13,687 nucleotides of DNA from positions 1-13,687 of the forward strand of contig CASBQH010000358.1 of the NCBI GenBank assembly GCA_949127695.1, read 5' to 3'. The notes beneath the pieces were generated by a model, which did no database searches, was not told the origin of the DNA, and saw nothing but the letters and a program-made list of their open reading frames with translations. The position numbers and the translations under genes are program-made. Source of the DNA: Synechococcales cyanobacterium PMM_0073 (GTDB lineage Bacteria; Cyanobacteriota; Cyanobacteriia; Elainellales; Elainellaceae). Below are positions 6,768-13,687 of the stretch, piece after piece (position 1 is the first letter of the stretch; every line of letters begins with the position of its first letter).

Positions 6768-8288
6768 GTGTGTGAGCCAATGTTCCCTGAGGCTGCCCGA
6801 CGCTACTGGAGCTATCAGCGCCTAGAGCCGTCTGATCAACTGCAAACGCGCGAGCTGAAGGCGGCTCAGGCTTTCCTGCTTGATCAATTCGGACATCAAT
6901 TTGGACATCAATTCGGACTGCCAGAACCCGGTTCAGATCGTGAGCTACAGCGGCGGCTGATGCAGCAAGTTCGCTCAGCTGATCCAGCAGTGGCTCGGCT
7001 GGCTTTGGCCTGCCTGCGCTGCTTTATCTCACATCAAATGCCGCCGATTGCGCTGGGGCTAGAGCAGCAGTTTGGGGCGCAGACGGGCTTAAAGCGCGCC
7101 GACCTTTACGCCTATCTGCTAGATGACCCTGACCCCATGCTGGATCTGGCTCCCTATCAGCCGCTGGCACTCCGAATTTTACGCCGGTTTGACCCGAACC
7201 AAAGCGGCCTCGGCGGCTGGACTAAGCGCTTGGTGGGGCAGGACAAACGGCTGAGTCAGATGCTGCTCAAAGACTATGGCATTTATCTGGCCACAGACTG
7301 GGGCATTTTGCTGCAAGCCAAGCCAGAGCAGCTCCAGCGGCTGTTAGCCAAACAGCTCAGCCCCGCTGAGATCGCCCAGTTTTGCCAGATCTTAGACTGC
7401 TATCACCGGATCTATCGCCGCGATCGGCTGGCGCAGCGACTCGGCGGTTCGCGCTGTGCTGACCCCACGCCGGAGCAAATCCAGCAGATGCTGGCGGATT
7501 TGCAGGCAAGCGGGCATCTGCCTGCAAATCCGCCGCCGCTTTTAGCCAAACTGCGGCAGCTCGCCCAGTATTTGCGGTTGCTCAAAGCCAAGCCGCTGTC
7601 AATTGAAATTGAGCCGATTGGCCGGCAGATTGAGCGCCCGGTTGATCAGCTCTCTGAGGCCGAGCAGAGTCAGGAGCAGTTTTTGACTGCCTATCGGCGG
7701 CTGGCGCAAGTCTGTCTGCAACAAACGGTCAATCAACTGCTGGCTGAGCGAATTGCCTATCTGCGGCGGCGACGCAGCAAGGCTGAGCTACCGAAAGATC
7801 AGGCATATCTGCAAGCCATACGGCTGTTTCACTGCCAGAGCCAGTCGATGAGCGAGATTGCGCCACAGGTGGGGCTGAGTCAGCAGTATCAGGTCAGTCG
7901 CCTGCTGGAGCTGCCTGCCCTCCAGGCTGATCTGCACCAAGCTTGGCTGCTGAAGATTTGCCTGGAGCTGCCCGCTCTGTTGCAGGAGATTTTTGATCAC
8001 GCTCAGATGGCCGATCTGCGGCAGCAGCTGGCGACCTTTGTCGATCGACTGGCAGAGGCCAAGGCGACTGAGGCTGCTCAACCTGCTGCCAACCGCGCCG
8101 AACCTGACGACTGGCGGGATCAGCTGCGCTGCTTTGCTGCTGACTTGCCGCTGGTCGCTCCCTTAGAATCCCTGATTGATCGGCTGCTGCAAGACTACCG
8201 AGCTGAGGTGTACAGCCCGCACCGCACCAGAGCGACTGGCCAGATTGCCCGCTGCATTTGCCAAGCGCTGAATTCACAGTTTCCTTAA
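6768..8288 (+). CDS. Divergent sigma-70-like protein (cyanobacterial type)
   Basis: With the GTG start at 6768 the product has 506 residues; the frame is open back to 6636 (550 residues), so the N-terminus is uncertain. Two parts recall sigma factors. Residues 135-155 read LRILRRFDPNQSGLGGWTKRL, similar to the FDP...W segment of sigma region 2. Residues 343-382 contain AIRLFHCQSQSMSEIAPQVGLSQQYQVSRLLEL, a helix-turn-helix like sigma region 4. The order and the YRRDRLAQR linker match proteins I remember from many cyanobacteria annotated as sigma-70-family, encoded before DUF1822 and CHASE2 genes. It is longer than an ECF sigma factor and much more diverged than a primary one, so it may bind RNA polymerase without acting as a true sigma. 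A QFGH triplet repeat lies near the N-terminus. The gap to the DUF1822 gene is 44 bases, which suggests an operon. Confidence 0.75.
   Translation: MCEPMFPEAARRYWSYQRLEPSDQLQTRELKAAQAFLLDQFGHQFGHQFGLPEPGSDRELQRRLMQQVRSADPAVARLALACLRCFISHQMPPIALGLEQQFGAQTGLKRADLYAYLLDDPDPMLDLAPYQPLALRILRRFDPNQSGLGGWTKRLVGQDKRLSQMLLKDYGIYLATDWGILLQAKPEQLQRLLAKQLSPAEIAQFCQILDCYHRIYRRDRLAQRLGGSRCADPTPEQIQQMLADLQASGHLPANPPPLLAKLRQLAQYLRLLKAKPLSIEIEPIGRQIERPVDQLSEAEQSQEQFLTAYRRLAQVCLQQTVNQLLAERIAYLRRRRSKAELPKDQAYLQAIRLFHCQSQSMSEIAPQVGLSQQYQVSRLLELPALQADLHQAWLLKICLELPALLQEIFDHAQMADLRQQLATFVDRLAEAKATEAAQPAANRAEPDDWRDQLRCFAADLPLVAPLESLIDRLLQDYRAEVYSPHRTRATGQIARCICQALNSQFP
6885..6920 (+). repeat. In-frame tandem repeat, 12 bp x 3 (QFGH)
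   Basis: Units CAATTCGGACAT, CAATTTGGACAT and CAATTCGGACTG start at 6885, 6897 and 6909 and encode QFGH-QFGH-QFGL in the sigma-like protein. One synonymous change separates the first two copies; the third differs at its last codon, His to Leu. The unit is a multiple of three, so the frame is kept. Confidence 0.9.
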
Positions 8289-8319
8289 GCCATTTCCTTC
8301 AGCCATTCTCAAAATTTAC

Positions 8320-8323
8320 GGAG
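8320..8323 (+). promoter_or_regulatory. Ribosome binding site for the DUF1822 gene
   Basis: GGAG lies nine bases before the ATG at 8333. The frame is open upstream to a TTG at 8258, but that would overlap the end of the sigma-like gene and has no Shine-Dalgarno motif. The start at 8333 is therefore preferred. Confidence 0.55.
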
Positions 8324-8332
8324 TATATTGAC

Positions 8333-9517
8333 ATGATGAGCTACATGCAAGACGACGCCCTAATTGCTGCCCAGCTGCTGACTCCCGACAGCATCGCCCT
8401 GACTCCTGCCCAGGTGAGTCAGGCGATTGAGCTGGCACATCAGGCCACCACCGAGGCTGAGCAGTGGCAGACCTATCTGAACGGTCTAGCGCTGATTGGC
8501 CTGCAAACATGGCTGGAGCAGCGCTCGTCTCAGCTCAAGCTGGAGAGCCAGTTTTTGCAGGCGGGGGCTTTGCAGGCGGGGGCTTTGCAGGCAGGTGCGG
8601 TGAAATCTGAGCCAGCGCTCAGCCAGCAGGTCAGTCAGCTGCAAATTTCCCAGTCGCGGCTGCATTTGCTCACCACTGACTGTCTGGCCGATCCGCTGGT
8701 GGCAGCGCCTCAACTCACGGCGGCAGCTCAGCCTGATTTTTATCTGCTGATTGAAGTCTTAGAAGAACTCTCAGAAGTGCGGCTGCGGGGCTATTTACCC
8801 CAGGCAAAATTTAATGCCATTCAGCTAGAAGCGCAGCTAAATCCGCCCTCTACGCCCGACCTGCTGTTTCTACCCATCGAAGCCTTTGACGCTGATCCGG
8901 CTGGGCTACTGCTGCGGCTGCGGGCTCAGCTCACCGCCGCCCAGCTCCGCCAGCCTGCGATTCAGCCTGCGATTAGTTTAGCGCCTCAAAAAGCGCCTCA
9001 GACTGCCATCAACCTGAGGCTCTGGCTGCAAGACAGGCTAGATCAAGTGGCCGAGGCGCTGAGCTGGCAGCTGTTGCCTCCGGCAGCGCTCAATCTCAGC
9101 GGGGCGCTGATGAGTGGCAATGCTGATCTGCTCAATGCCGTCCTGCGAGAGCTTCAGAGCCAGCGGGGGGTTGCCATTCCGACCAGCGTCAGAGCTGCCG
9201 AGCGCGATTTAGAGATAGAAGATCTGAGCCTTAAGCTCTATGCCTTAACCTGGGAGCCTGCTCCTGATCAATGGTCGCTGCTGCTGATTTTGGGAGCGCA
9301 GCCTCACTGCGGCCTGCCAGTTGGCCTGACGCTAAGGCTGGAAGCGAATCAAGAGCTGCTGGTAGAAGAGCGGCTGAGCGATAGCCCTTACCTCTATAGC
9401 CTGGTGGTGGGTGAAACTGACGAGCAGTTTTGCGTCACGGTGACTTCACCCACTGGAGCAGCGCTGAAGCTGACTCCCTTTGGCTTTGCGCCGCTTCAAG
9501 ACTCTGCCAAAAGCTAG
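8333..9517 (+). CDS. DUF1822 family protein
   Basis: The product from ATG 8333 has 394 residues (an ATG at 8336 would remove one). Its middle and C-terminal parts fit the cyanobacterial DUF1822 family. These include YLLIEVLEELSEVRLRGYLP with DLLFLPIEAFDADPAGLLLRL (about 135-205), then INLRLWLQDRLDQVAEALSW (about 224-243). The C-terminus has WSLLLILGAQPHCGLPVGL and LYSLVVGETDEQFCVTVTS (about 312-380). There is no signal peptide or membrane segment, so it should be cytoplasmic. The family has no known biochemical activity that I can name. It often lies, as here, between a sigma-like gene and a CHASE2 gene, which suggests a linker, adaptor or substrate role. A triplet LQAGA repeat (residues 75-89) and tandem QPAI/APQ repeats lie in probable linkers. 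The CHAT gene follows after nine bases with no clear ribosome binding site of its own, suggesting translational coupling. Confidence 0.88.
   Translation: MMSYMQDDALIAAQLLTPDSIALTPAQVSQAIELAHQATTEAEQWQTYLNGLALIGLQTWLEQRSSQLKLESQFLQAGALQAGALQAGAVKSEPALSQQVSQLQISQSRLHLLTTDCLADPLVAAPQLTAAAQPDFYLLIEVLEELSEVRLRGYLPQAKFNAIQLEAQLNPPSTPDLLFLPIEAFDADPAGLLLRLRAQLTAAQLRQPAIQPAISLAPQKAPQTAINLRLWLQDRLDQVAEALSWQLLPPAALNLSGALMSGNADLLNAVLRELQSQRGVAIPTSVRAAERDLEIEDLSLKLYALTWEPAPDQWSLLLILGAQPHCGLPVGLTLRLEANQELLVEERLSDSPYLYSLVVGETDEQFCVTVTSPTGAALKLTPFGFAPLQDSAKS
8555..8599 (+). repeat. In-frame tandem repeat, 15 bp x 3 (LQAGA)
   Basis: TTGCAGGCGGGGGCT occurs twice exactly (8555, 8570), then once as TTGCAGGCAGGTGCG (8585). 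Together they encode LQAGA three times in the DUF1822 protein. The third copy differs only at synonymous positions. Confidence 0.93.
8951..9004 (+). repeat. Two adjacent in-frame 12-bp duplications (QPAI and APQK/T)
   Basis: CAGCCTGCGATT is repeated exactly at 8951 and 8963 (QPAI twice). Six bases further, GCGCCTCAAAAA (8981) is followed by GCGCCTCAGACT (8993), giving APQK-APQT. Both lie in a proline-rich, probably flexible linker of the DUF1822 protein, where length changes should be tolerated. Confidence 0.85.
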
Positions 9518-9526
9518 CCAAAAACC

Positions 9527-11965
9527 ATGCTGACGCCTGATCAATTTTGGCTGAAAGTATCTCGATTTGAGGCGACTTGTCGATTTGAGCTAACCTGGGA
9601 CAAGTCAAATTGCATCACCAGCTTCCATGCCTATCCGCCTGAGCTAGAGCTGCTCTATCAGGATTGGCAGCAGGCTTATCTCAGCTATTATCAAACCTGG
9701 CACCCCCCCCAGAATCACGCTCAGGCTCTACGGGCGCATCTCCAAACCAGCGGCAGCATCGATCCAAAAATCGACTGGCGTACTCAGCTCAAAGAGACTG
9801 AGATGCTGCTGCTACAGGCATTTCAGGGCTGGCTGGCTGAGGCCGCGCTCCGAGCGATCCGGCAGTCGCTGGCTGAAGCTGCCCGCCGCTCCGAGACCGG
9901 ACTTGAACTCTACCTCACCTGCGAATCCGCTGATTTGGTGCGTCTACCCTGGGAGCAGTGGCAGATTTCAGAAGATCCCACCACGCTGGCCAAAATCCAA
10001 TTGGTGCGTACCCCCAGCAGTATTCGCAGTGATGCTGTGCCAAGCCCTGACCGCTGGCGGCGCATCCGAATTCTGGCGATCTGCTGCGATGATATCGGCT
10101 TAAATTTGAGCCAGGAAAAGCAGATTCTCAAATCGCTGGAGCCGCTGGTTTTGGTTGAGATTCTCGGCTGGGGCAGTAGCCCTCTAGAGAGAGCCTCAGA
10201 TCTCCGGCAGCAAATATTCACCCGCATCACAGATCCAGCGGGCTGGGATATGCTGTTTTTTGCCGGACATAGCGACGAAACCAAAGCCACTAGCGGCAAG
10301 CTGGCTATTGCCCCCAACGCCTATATCACCATTGCCGAACTCAAGCCCTATTTAACCATCGCCAACCATCAGGGACTCCAGCTGGCAATTTTCAATTCTT
10401 GCAGCGGCCTCCAAATTGCCAAAGCCCTAATTGACCTGGGCGTAAACGAAGTAATCGTGATGCGCGAACGGATTCACAGCGAGGTGGCGCAGCAGTTTCT
10501 GGTGCAGTTTGCGGCTGGACTCCGAGCCTACAAAACGGCTGATGTAGCCCTGCGCGAGGCTGTAGCCCTGCTTCGTCAGTCAGACTATCCCTCAGCATAT
10601 CTGGTGCCTTCACTGTTTCGTCGTCCCGGCGTTGCTTCGTTTGCGCTGACTCCGCCCAGCTGGCGGCAGGCGGTTGGCTGGCTGCTGCCCAAACGTCGGC
10701 AAGCCCTGGCGCTGCTGGCTTGTCTCTGCCTCTGCCTCTGGCCTGGATTCCAAATTGGGCTGCTGGATCAACGCGAGTGGGTGCAGGCAGAATATCGGCA
10801 GCTGACGCATCAGATCCCAAACTGGGGCGATGACTTGGCGCTAGTGCGAATTGACGATGCCTCAATTCAGCAAGACAAGCAGAATCAGCAGATTATGCAC
10901 GGCATGGCGTTTCCGGTATCGCAGCAGTATATCGGTGAGCTAATCAAAGTGCTAGCTGCTCAGAATGTTGGCGTGATCGGGATTGACTATGTGATGGATG
11001 ATCCTGATCCGCATGGAGCCGAGCATACCACATTTCTGTCTGAGACCATTCAGCAAGCAACTCAAAACGGCAGTCAGTTTGTGTTTGCCAAAATGCTCAA
11101 CCCCAACAGCAGCATCTGGATGCAGAGCCTGCCGGAAATTACCCAGGGCAATCTTGCAGCGCCTGCGATTCGGGCAATTGGCGATGACTTTCACATGCCG
11201 CTTCAGTCTAACTTTGATGCTAGCCTGGGTCTGCCGTTTTCCTACTGGCTGAGCTGGCTGCATCGCGCTCAGGCAGCTGAAGCCCCTGCCCCGCACTGGC
11301 CGCAGATCAATCGGCTGCCGCTGAGCGAGCTGTTAGATGCCTGGGTGGGGCAGCTGTCGCTCTATCCAATGTGGTTTCATGCCATCACTGATTTTTCAAT
11401 GCCGCCTGAGCAGATCTATCGCGAGATCCCAGGCTGGAAGCTGCTAGAGCCTGCTGCCAGCCTGAGCGCCGATTGGCCAAAGCTGCCCTCTAGCGCCATT
11501 ATTACCGCAGGTGGCTACCCAGAGGCCGGCATTGCCCAGACCGATAACGGCATTGGCTATTTGGAAAACTTTACGCCCCCCAAAGCGATGCAGCATTGGT
11601 ATGGCCGTCAGCCCGAAACTCGCTATCGGCAAATGACTGGCGGCGAACATTTGGCCTATCTGTTCAGTCAGTTTCTGCATCAGCGATTTGTCATCCCTGT
11701 CCCCAATTTGCTGATGGTTTTGCTGGCTGCTGCTGTTGCCAAACTTGCCCTGACCCTGTTCCCGGCCAAGTCACGCTATCGCCGTAGCGATCCTTTTGTC
11801 GCTCAAGCTATTATATTCTGCTTATCTGCGGGCACTATCCTTTACGGTCTCTTGAGTTTACAGCTTTATATCTCTGCGGCGATTCTACTGCCGATTTTTT
11901 TGCCCCTGACGCTGCTCTGGCTCTATCTTCTGCCTGAGTTGCTCAGCCTGGATCGAACCCGCTAA
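9527..11965 (+). CDS. CHAT protease fused to a CHASE2 membrane sensor
   Basis: The product has 812 residues. Residues 1-370 form a cytoplasmic part ending in a CHAT (caspase-like) domain. The presumed catalytic histidine is H248 in FFAGHSDE and the cysteine C292 in FNSCSG, so the dyad looks intact. A membrane segment (about 393-413) leads to a CHASE2 sensory domain (about 415-700), with LVRIDDASIQ and NVGVIGIDYVMDD as typical blocks. Three membrane segments (about 726-745, 758-777, 781-802) end the protein. The predicted topology puts CHAT in the cytoplasm and CHASE2 in the periplasm, so an outside signal could control a protease inside. CHASE2 is known as an extracellular sensor of adenylate cyclases and kinases; its natural ligand is unknown. 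It is the last gene of the operon with the sigma-like and DUF1822 genes. A run of eight Cs lies at codons 59-62. The stop codon overlaps that of the convergent subtilase gene. Confidence 0.92.
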   Translation: MLTPDQFWLKVSRFEATCRFELTWDKSNCITSFHAYPPELELLYQDWQQAYLSYYQTWHPPQNHAQALRAHLQTSGSIDPKIDWRTQLKETEMLLLQAFQGWLAEAALRAIRQSLAEAARRSETGLELYLTCESADLVRLPWEQWQISEDPTTLAKIQLVRTPSSIRSDAVPSPDRWRRIRILAICCDDIGLNLSQEKQILKSLEPLVLVEILGWGSSPLERASDLRQQIFTRITDPAGWDMLFFAGHSDETKATSGKLAIAPNAYITIAELKPYLTIANHQGLQLAIFNSCSGLQIAKALIDLGVNEVIVMRERIHSEVAQQFLVQFAAGLRAYKTADVALREAVALLRQSDYPSAYLVPSLFRRPGVASFALTPPSWRQAVGWLLPKRRQALALLACLCLCLWPGFQIGLLDQREWVQAEYRQLTHQIPNWGDDLALVRIDDASIQQDKQNQQIMHGMAFPVSQQYIGELIKVLAAQNVGVIGIDYVMDDPDPHGAEHTTFLSETIQQATQNGSQFVFAKMLNPNSSIWMQSLPEITQGNLAAPAIRAIGDDFHMPLQSNFDASLGLPFSYWLSWLHRAQAAEAPAPHWPQINRLPLSELLDAWVGQLSLYPMWFHAITDFSMPPEQIYREIPGWKLLEPAASLSADWPKLPSSAIITAGGYPEAGIAQTDNGIGYLENFTPPKAMQHWYGRQPETRYRQMTGGEHLAYLFSQFLHQRFVIPVPNLLMVLLAAAVAKLALTLFPAKSRYRRSDPFVAQAIIFCLSAGTILYGLLSLQLYISAAILLPIFLPLTLLWLYLLPELLSLDRTR

Positions 11966-13407
11966 GCGCGCAGGTTTGGATTGGTTGTTTCAATTAGAAT
12001 TTGCTCAATTTGATCGGCAGTTAAACTAGGGTTAGCGCTGAGCATTAGAGCGGCAACTCCGGCAATAGCAGGCGCAGCAAACGAGGTGCCCGATGCCTCC
12101 GAGGGCAGGCCGCTATTTACAGCCGTCGAATAGATATTGACTCCCGGTGCTACCAGATAGTCGAGCCTCTGACGACCTGCTGGATTAGAGAAGCTGGCCA
12201 AACGATTGGTTGAATCCACTGCTCCGGCAACTAGACCCAGATTGTTGGTGGCCGCATAGAGAGCTGGATTGAGGGGCTGGAATGCGCCCGACTGCCGCTC
12301 GTTGCCAGCCGCCGCCACAAACAAAACGCCCTGCTGCCGCGCAAACTGCATAGCCTGCCGCAGCCGCAGCGTCGGAGCGGCCAAGCCACCAAAGCTGAGG
12401 TTAATAATTTTGGCTCCATTCTGCACGGCGTAGTAAACCGCATCAGCCACCCGATCGTCAGGCACCGAGAACCCGTCGGCGCTAGCTGTTTTTAGCAGCA
12501 TTACCTGTGCCTCTGGAGCCACGCCAAAGTCTCTATCTGTGATCACGCCAGCCACAAATGTGCCATGTCCATTGGTGCTGTTATCATTGGGGTCATTGTT
12601 GTTAGAAACAAAGTTCCAGCCAATATCATCATCAATATATCCATTACTGTCATTATCAACGCCGTCAAACGCGATCTCGCCTGGATTTCTCCAGAGGCTA
12701 TCGCTTAAAAAACTGCTGCTGTAGTCGGCTCCCGTATCCAGCACAGCCACTACCACGCCCTGACCGCGATAGCCCTGCGCCCAGGCTTCTGGGGCATTCA
12801 GCTGATCGAGCGACTGCCTGCGGGGATTGGGGCTGTTGGCCACTTCAGCAAAGGCAGGCTGTCCCAGGGTTCGCGCCACCGCAGCTGAGGCATTGACCAG
12901 CCCATAGCCAAACAGGCTGCTGTAAGGGGGACGGGCAGGTGCTGGGGTTGGCGTCGGGGCTGGAGCGGCCAATACTGTGGCTGGAGAGCTAATGGCAGGC
13001 AGCGTTGCAGTAGTCAACCGATAGTAGCTTTGGCCTGAGCGCCGCGCCACGCGCAAAAAATAGATGCCTGAGCTGAGCGGTTGGGTAATCGGCTGAGCGC
13101 CGGGGCTGACGCCGCTTTGCAAGAGCTGGAGGCCGCGCCGCTGGCCAAACTTAAGCTGGCTAAATGGCTGCTTGCCAGCTTTTTGTAAGAGCTGATTCAG
13201 TGAACCTCGTGCCTGAAATAGCTGGAGACTCAAGCGCGAGCGGGAGGTAATGCCCGACAGGCTGGCGCTAAACTGGCTGGACTGCTGAATTCGGAACCGA
13301 AACAGATCTTCAGAATCGCTAAAGCCTATCCGGTTTTTCAAACTGCCCTGAGGCAACAATCCCAGATTTCGAGCGCCGCGCAGGCTATCATCTCGGTTTG
13401 ATGCCAT
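11962..13407 (-). CDS. S8 family serine protease (subtilase) with N-terminal PPC-like domain
   Basis: From ATG 13407 the product has 481 residues. Residues about 10-135 resemble the pre-peptidase C-terminal (PPC) beta domain: ARNLGLLPQGSLKNRIGFSD, DLFRFRI and SSGIYFLRVARRSGQSYYRL. An Ala/Pro/Thr linker (147-161) leads to the catalytic domain. The triad is D224 (VAVLDTGAD), H281 (NGHGTFVAGV) and S442 (GTSFAAPAIAG), with N369 (AAGN) in the oxyanion hole. A Ca-binding-like, Asp/Asn-rich insert (about 244-276) lies between Asp and His. All key residues are present, so it should be active. There is no classical signal peptide, so it may be exported by another route or act inside. An earlier in-frame ATG (13452) would add 15 residues, but a 13-bp tandem duplication lies between the two starts and the PPC-like part begins right after 13407. 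The gene converges on the CHAT-CHASE2 gene. Confidence 0.93.
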   Translation of the reverse strand: MASNRDDSLRGARNLGLLPQGSLKNRIGFSDSEDLFRFRIQQSSQFSASLSGITSRSRLSLQLFQARGSLNQLLQKAGKQPFSQLKFGQRRGLQLLQSGVSPGAQPITQPLSSGIYFLRVARRSGQSYYRLTTATLPAISSPATVLAAPAPTPTPAPARPPYSSLFGYGLVNASAAVARTLGQPAFAEVANSPNPRRQSLDQLNAPEAWAQGYRGQGVVVAVLDTGADYSSSFLSDSLWRNPGEIAFDGVDNDSNGYIDDDIGWNFVSNNNDPNDNSTNGHGTFVAGVITDRDFGVAPEAQVMLLKTASADGFSVPDDRVADAVYYAVQNGAKIINLSFGGLAAPTLRLRQAMQFARQQGVLFVAAAGNERQSGAFQPLNPALYAATNNLGLVAGAVDSTNRLASFSNPAGRQRLDYLVAPGVNIYSTAVNSGLPSEASGTSFAAPAIAGVAALMLSANPSLTADQIEQILIETTNPNLRA

Positions 13408-13419
13408 CTGAGTTGGGGA

Positions 13420-13445
13420 GCAATATGAGCAGGCAATATGAGCAG
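13420..13445 (-). repeat. Tandem duplication, 13 bp x 2, upstream of the subtilase
   Basis: GCAATATGAGCAG occurs twice, at 13420 and 13433. A 13-bp insertion would shift a reading frame, so this stretch is probably not coding. This supports 13407 over 13452 as the start of the subtilase. Confidence 0.85.
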
Positions 13446-13452
13446 CGGGCAT

Positions 13453-13610
13453 AGCCTCAGCAAGTTCTTTAGCTAGCCATTGTCAAACTTAGCAAATCGC
13501 TGATGCCGATAGAGTGATCTGTATCGCTTCTGATCTATGCAGCTCTATGCAGCCTGATTGGCTTTAGCCCTCAGCCGCATTTTGCCCATCTTGCAGATCT
13601 GCTTGTCGCT
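13453..13610. other. Region upstream of the subtilase gene
   Basis: I see no gene here. A perfect TTGACA -35 box lies on the minus strand at 13486-13481, but the sequence 17 bases further (TTGCTG) is a poor -10, so any promoter assignment is weak. If used, it would start transcription near 13451 and give the 13407 start a leader of about 44 bases. A short direct repeat, CTATGCAG, occurs twice around 13535-13552. Confidence 0.5.
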
Positions 13611-13687
13611 GAATCCCTGCCCGAATCCCTGCCCGAATCCCTGCCTGAATCTCTGCCTGAATCCCTGCCTGAATCCCTGCCTGAATC
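13611..13687. repeat. Tandem repeat, 12 bp x 6 plus a partial copy, running off the window
   Basis: Units close to GAATCCCTGCCT start at 13611, 13623, 13635, 13647, 13659 and 13671; GAATC at 13683-13687 begins a seventh. The first two end in CCC, the rest in CCT, and the fourth has one further change (TCTCTG). In one plus frame the array would read ESLP repeated, but no start codon lies in that frame nearby. It may be intergenic, or the edge of a gene beyond the window. Confidence 0.92.

Noticed and set aside
10392..10865. Minus-strand open frame of 157 codons inside the CHAT-CHASE2 gene
   Set aside because: It is fully antisense to a conserved gene and has low-complexity composition typical of a shadow frame in GC-rich DNA.
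6768..11965. Known CRISPR-linked CHAT (Craspase) or gasdermin-type defence system
   Set aside because: There is no gRAMP, Csx30, gasdermin or CRISPR sequence here; the CHAT domain is tied to CHASE2, so only a functional analogy can be drawn.

Overview
The window looks like chromosomal DNA of a cyanobacterium, probably a filamentous, Leptolyngbya-like one, although the genus is a guess. Several protein types here are characteristic of cyanobacteria: a DUF1822 protein, a CHAT-CHASE2 membrane protein, a degenerate-receiver GGDEF protein, a subtilase with an N-terminal PPC-like domain, and several conserved proteins I know only as cyanobacterial unknowns. I see no tRNA, rRNA, insertion sequence, CRISPR array or phage gene.

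Layout. Positions 1-994 (minus) hold the first 331 codons of alaS, cut by the window edge. A roughly 410-base gap with a promoter-like site and a 12-bp tandem repeat follows. Positions 1408-6522 carry six plus-strand genes. These are a diguanylate cyclase with a degenerate receiver domain, a probable DUF1517-type protein, a lipoprotein with a Gly/Ser/Arg-rich tail, a 159-residue helical protein, a second lipoprotein and a 294-residue conserved protein. The last three are separated by hairpins that look like terminators, so this stretch is not one simple operon.

A strong intrinsic terminator at 6582-6616 separates these genes from a compact three-gene plus-strand operon (about 6768-11965). It encodes a divergent sigma-factor-like protein, a DUF1822 protein and an 812-residue protein. 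The third protein joins a cytoplasmic caspase-like CHAT protease (His248/Cys292) to a membrane-anchored periplasmic CHASE2 sensor. This is the most interesting system in the window: a sensor-gated protease encoded next to a transcription-factor-like protein and a possible linker or substrate. The operon converges on an S8 subtilase gene (minus), and the two stop codons overlap by four bases.

A second theme is short tandem duplication. I find tandem repeats with units of 10, 12, 13, 15 and 16 bp at ten places, inside and outside genes. All units inside reading frames are multiples of three (12 or 15 bp), while those outside can be any length. One repeat copies the 3' end of a gene together with its stop codon.
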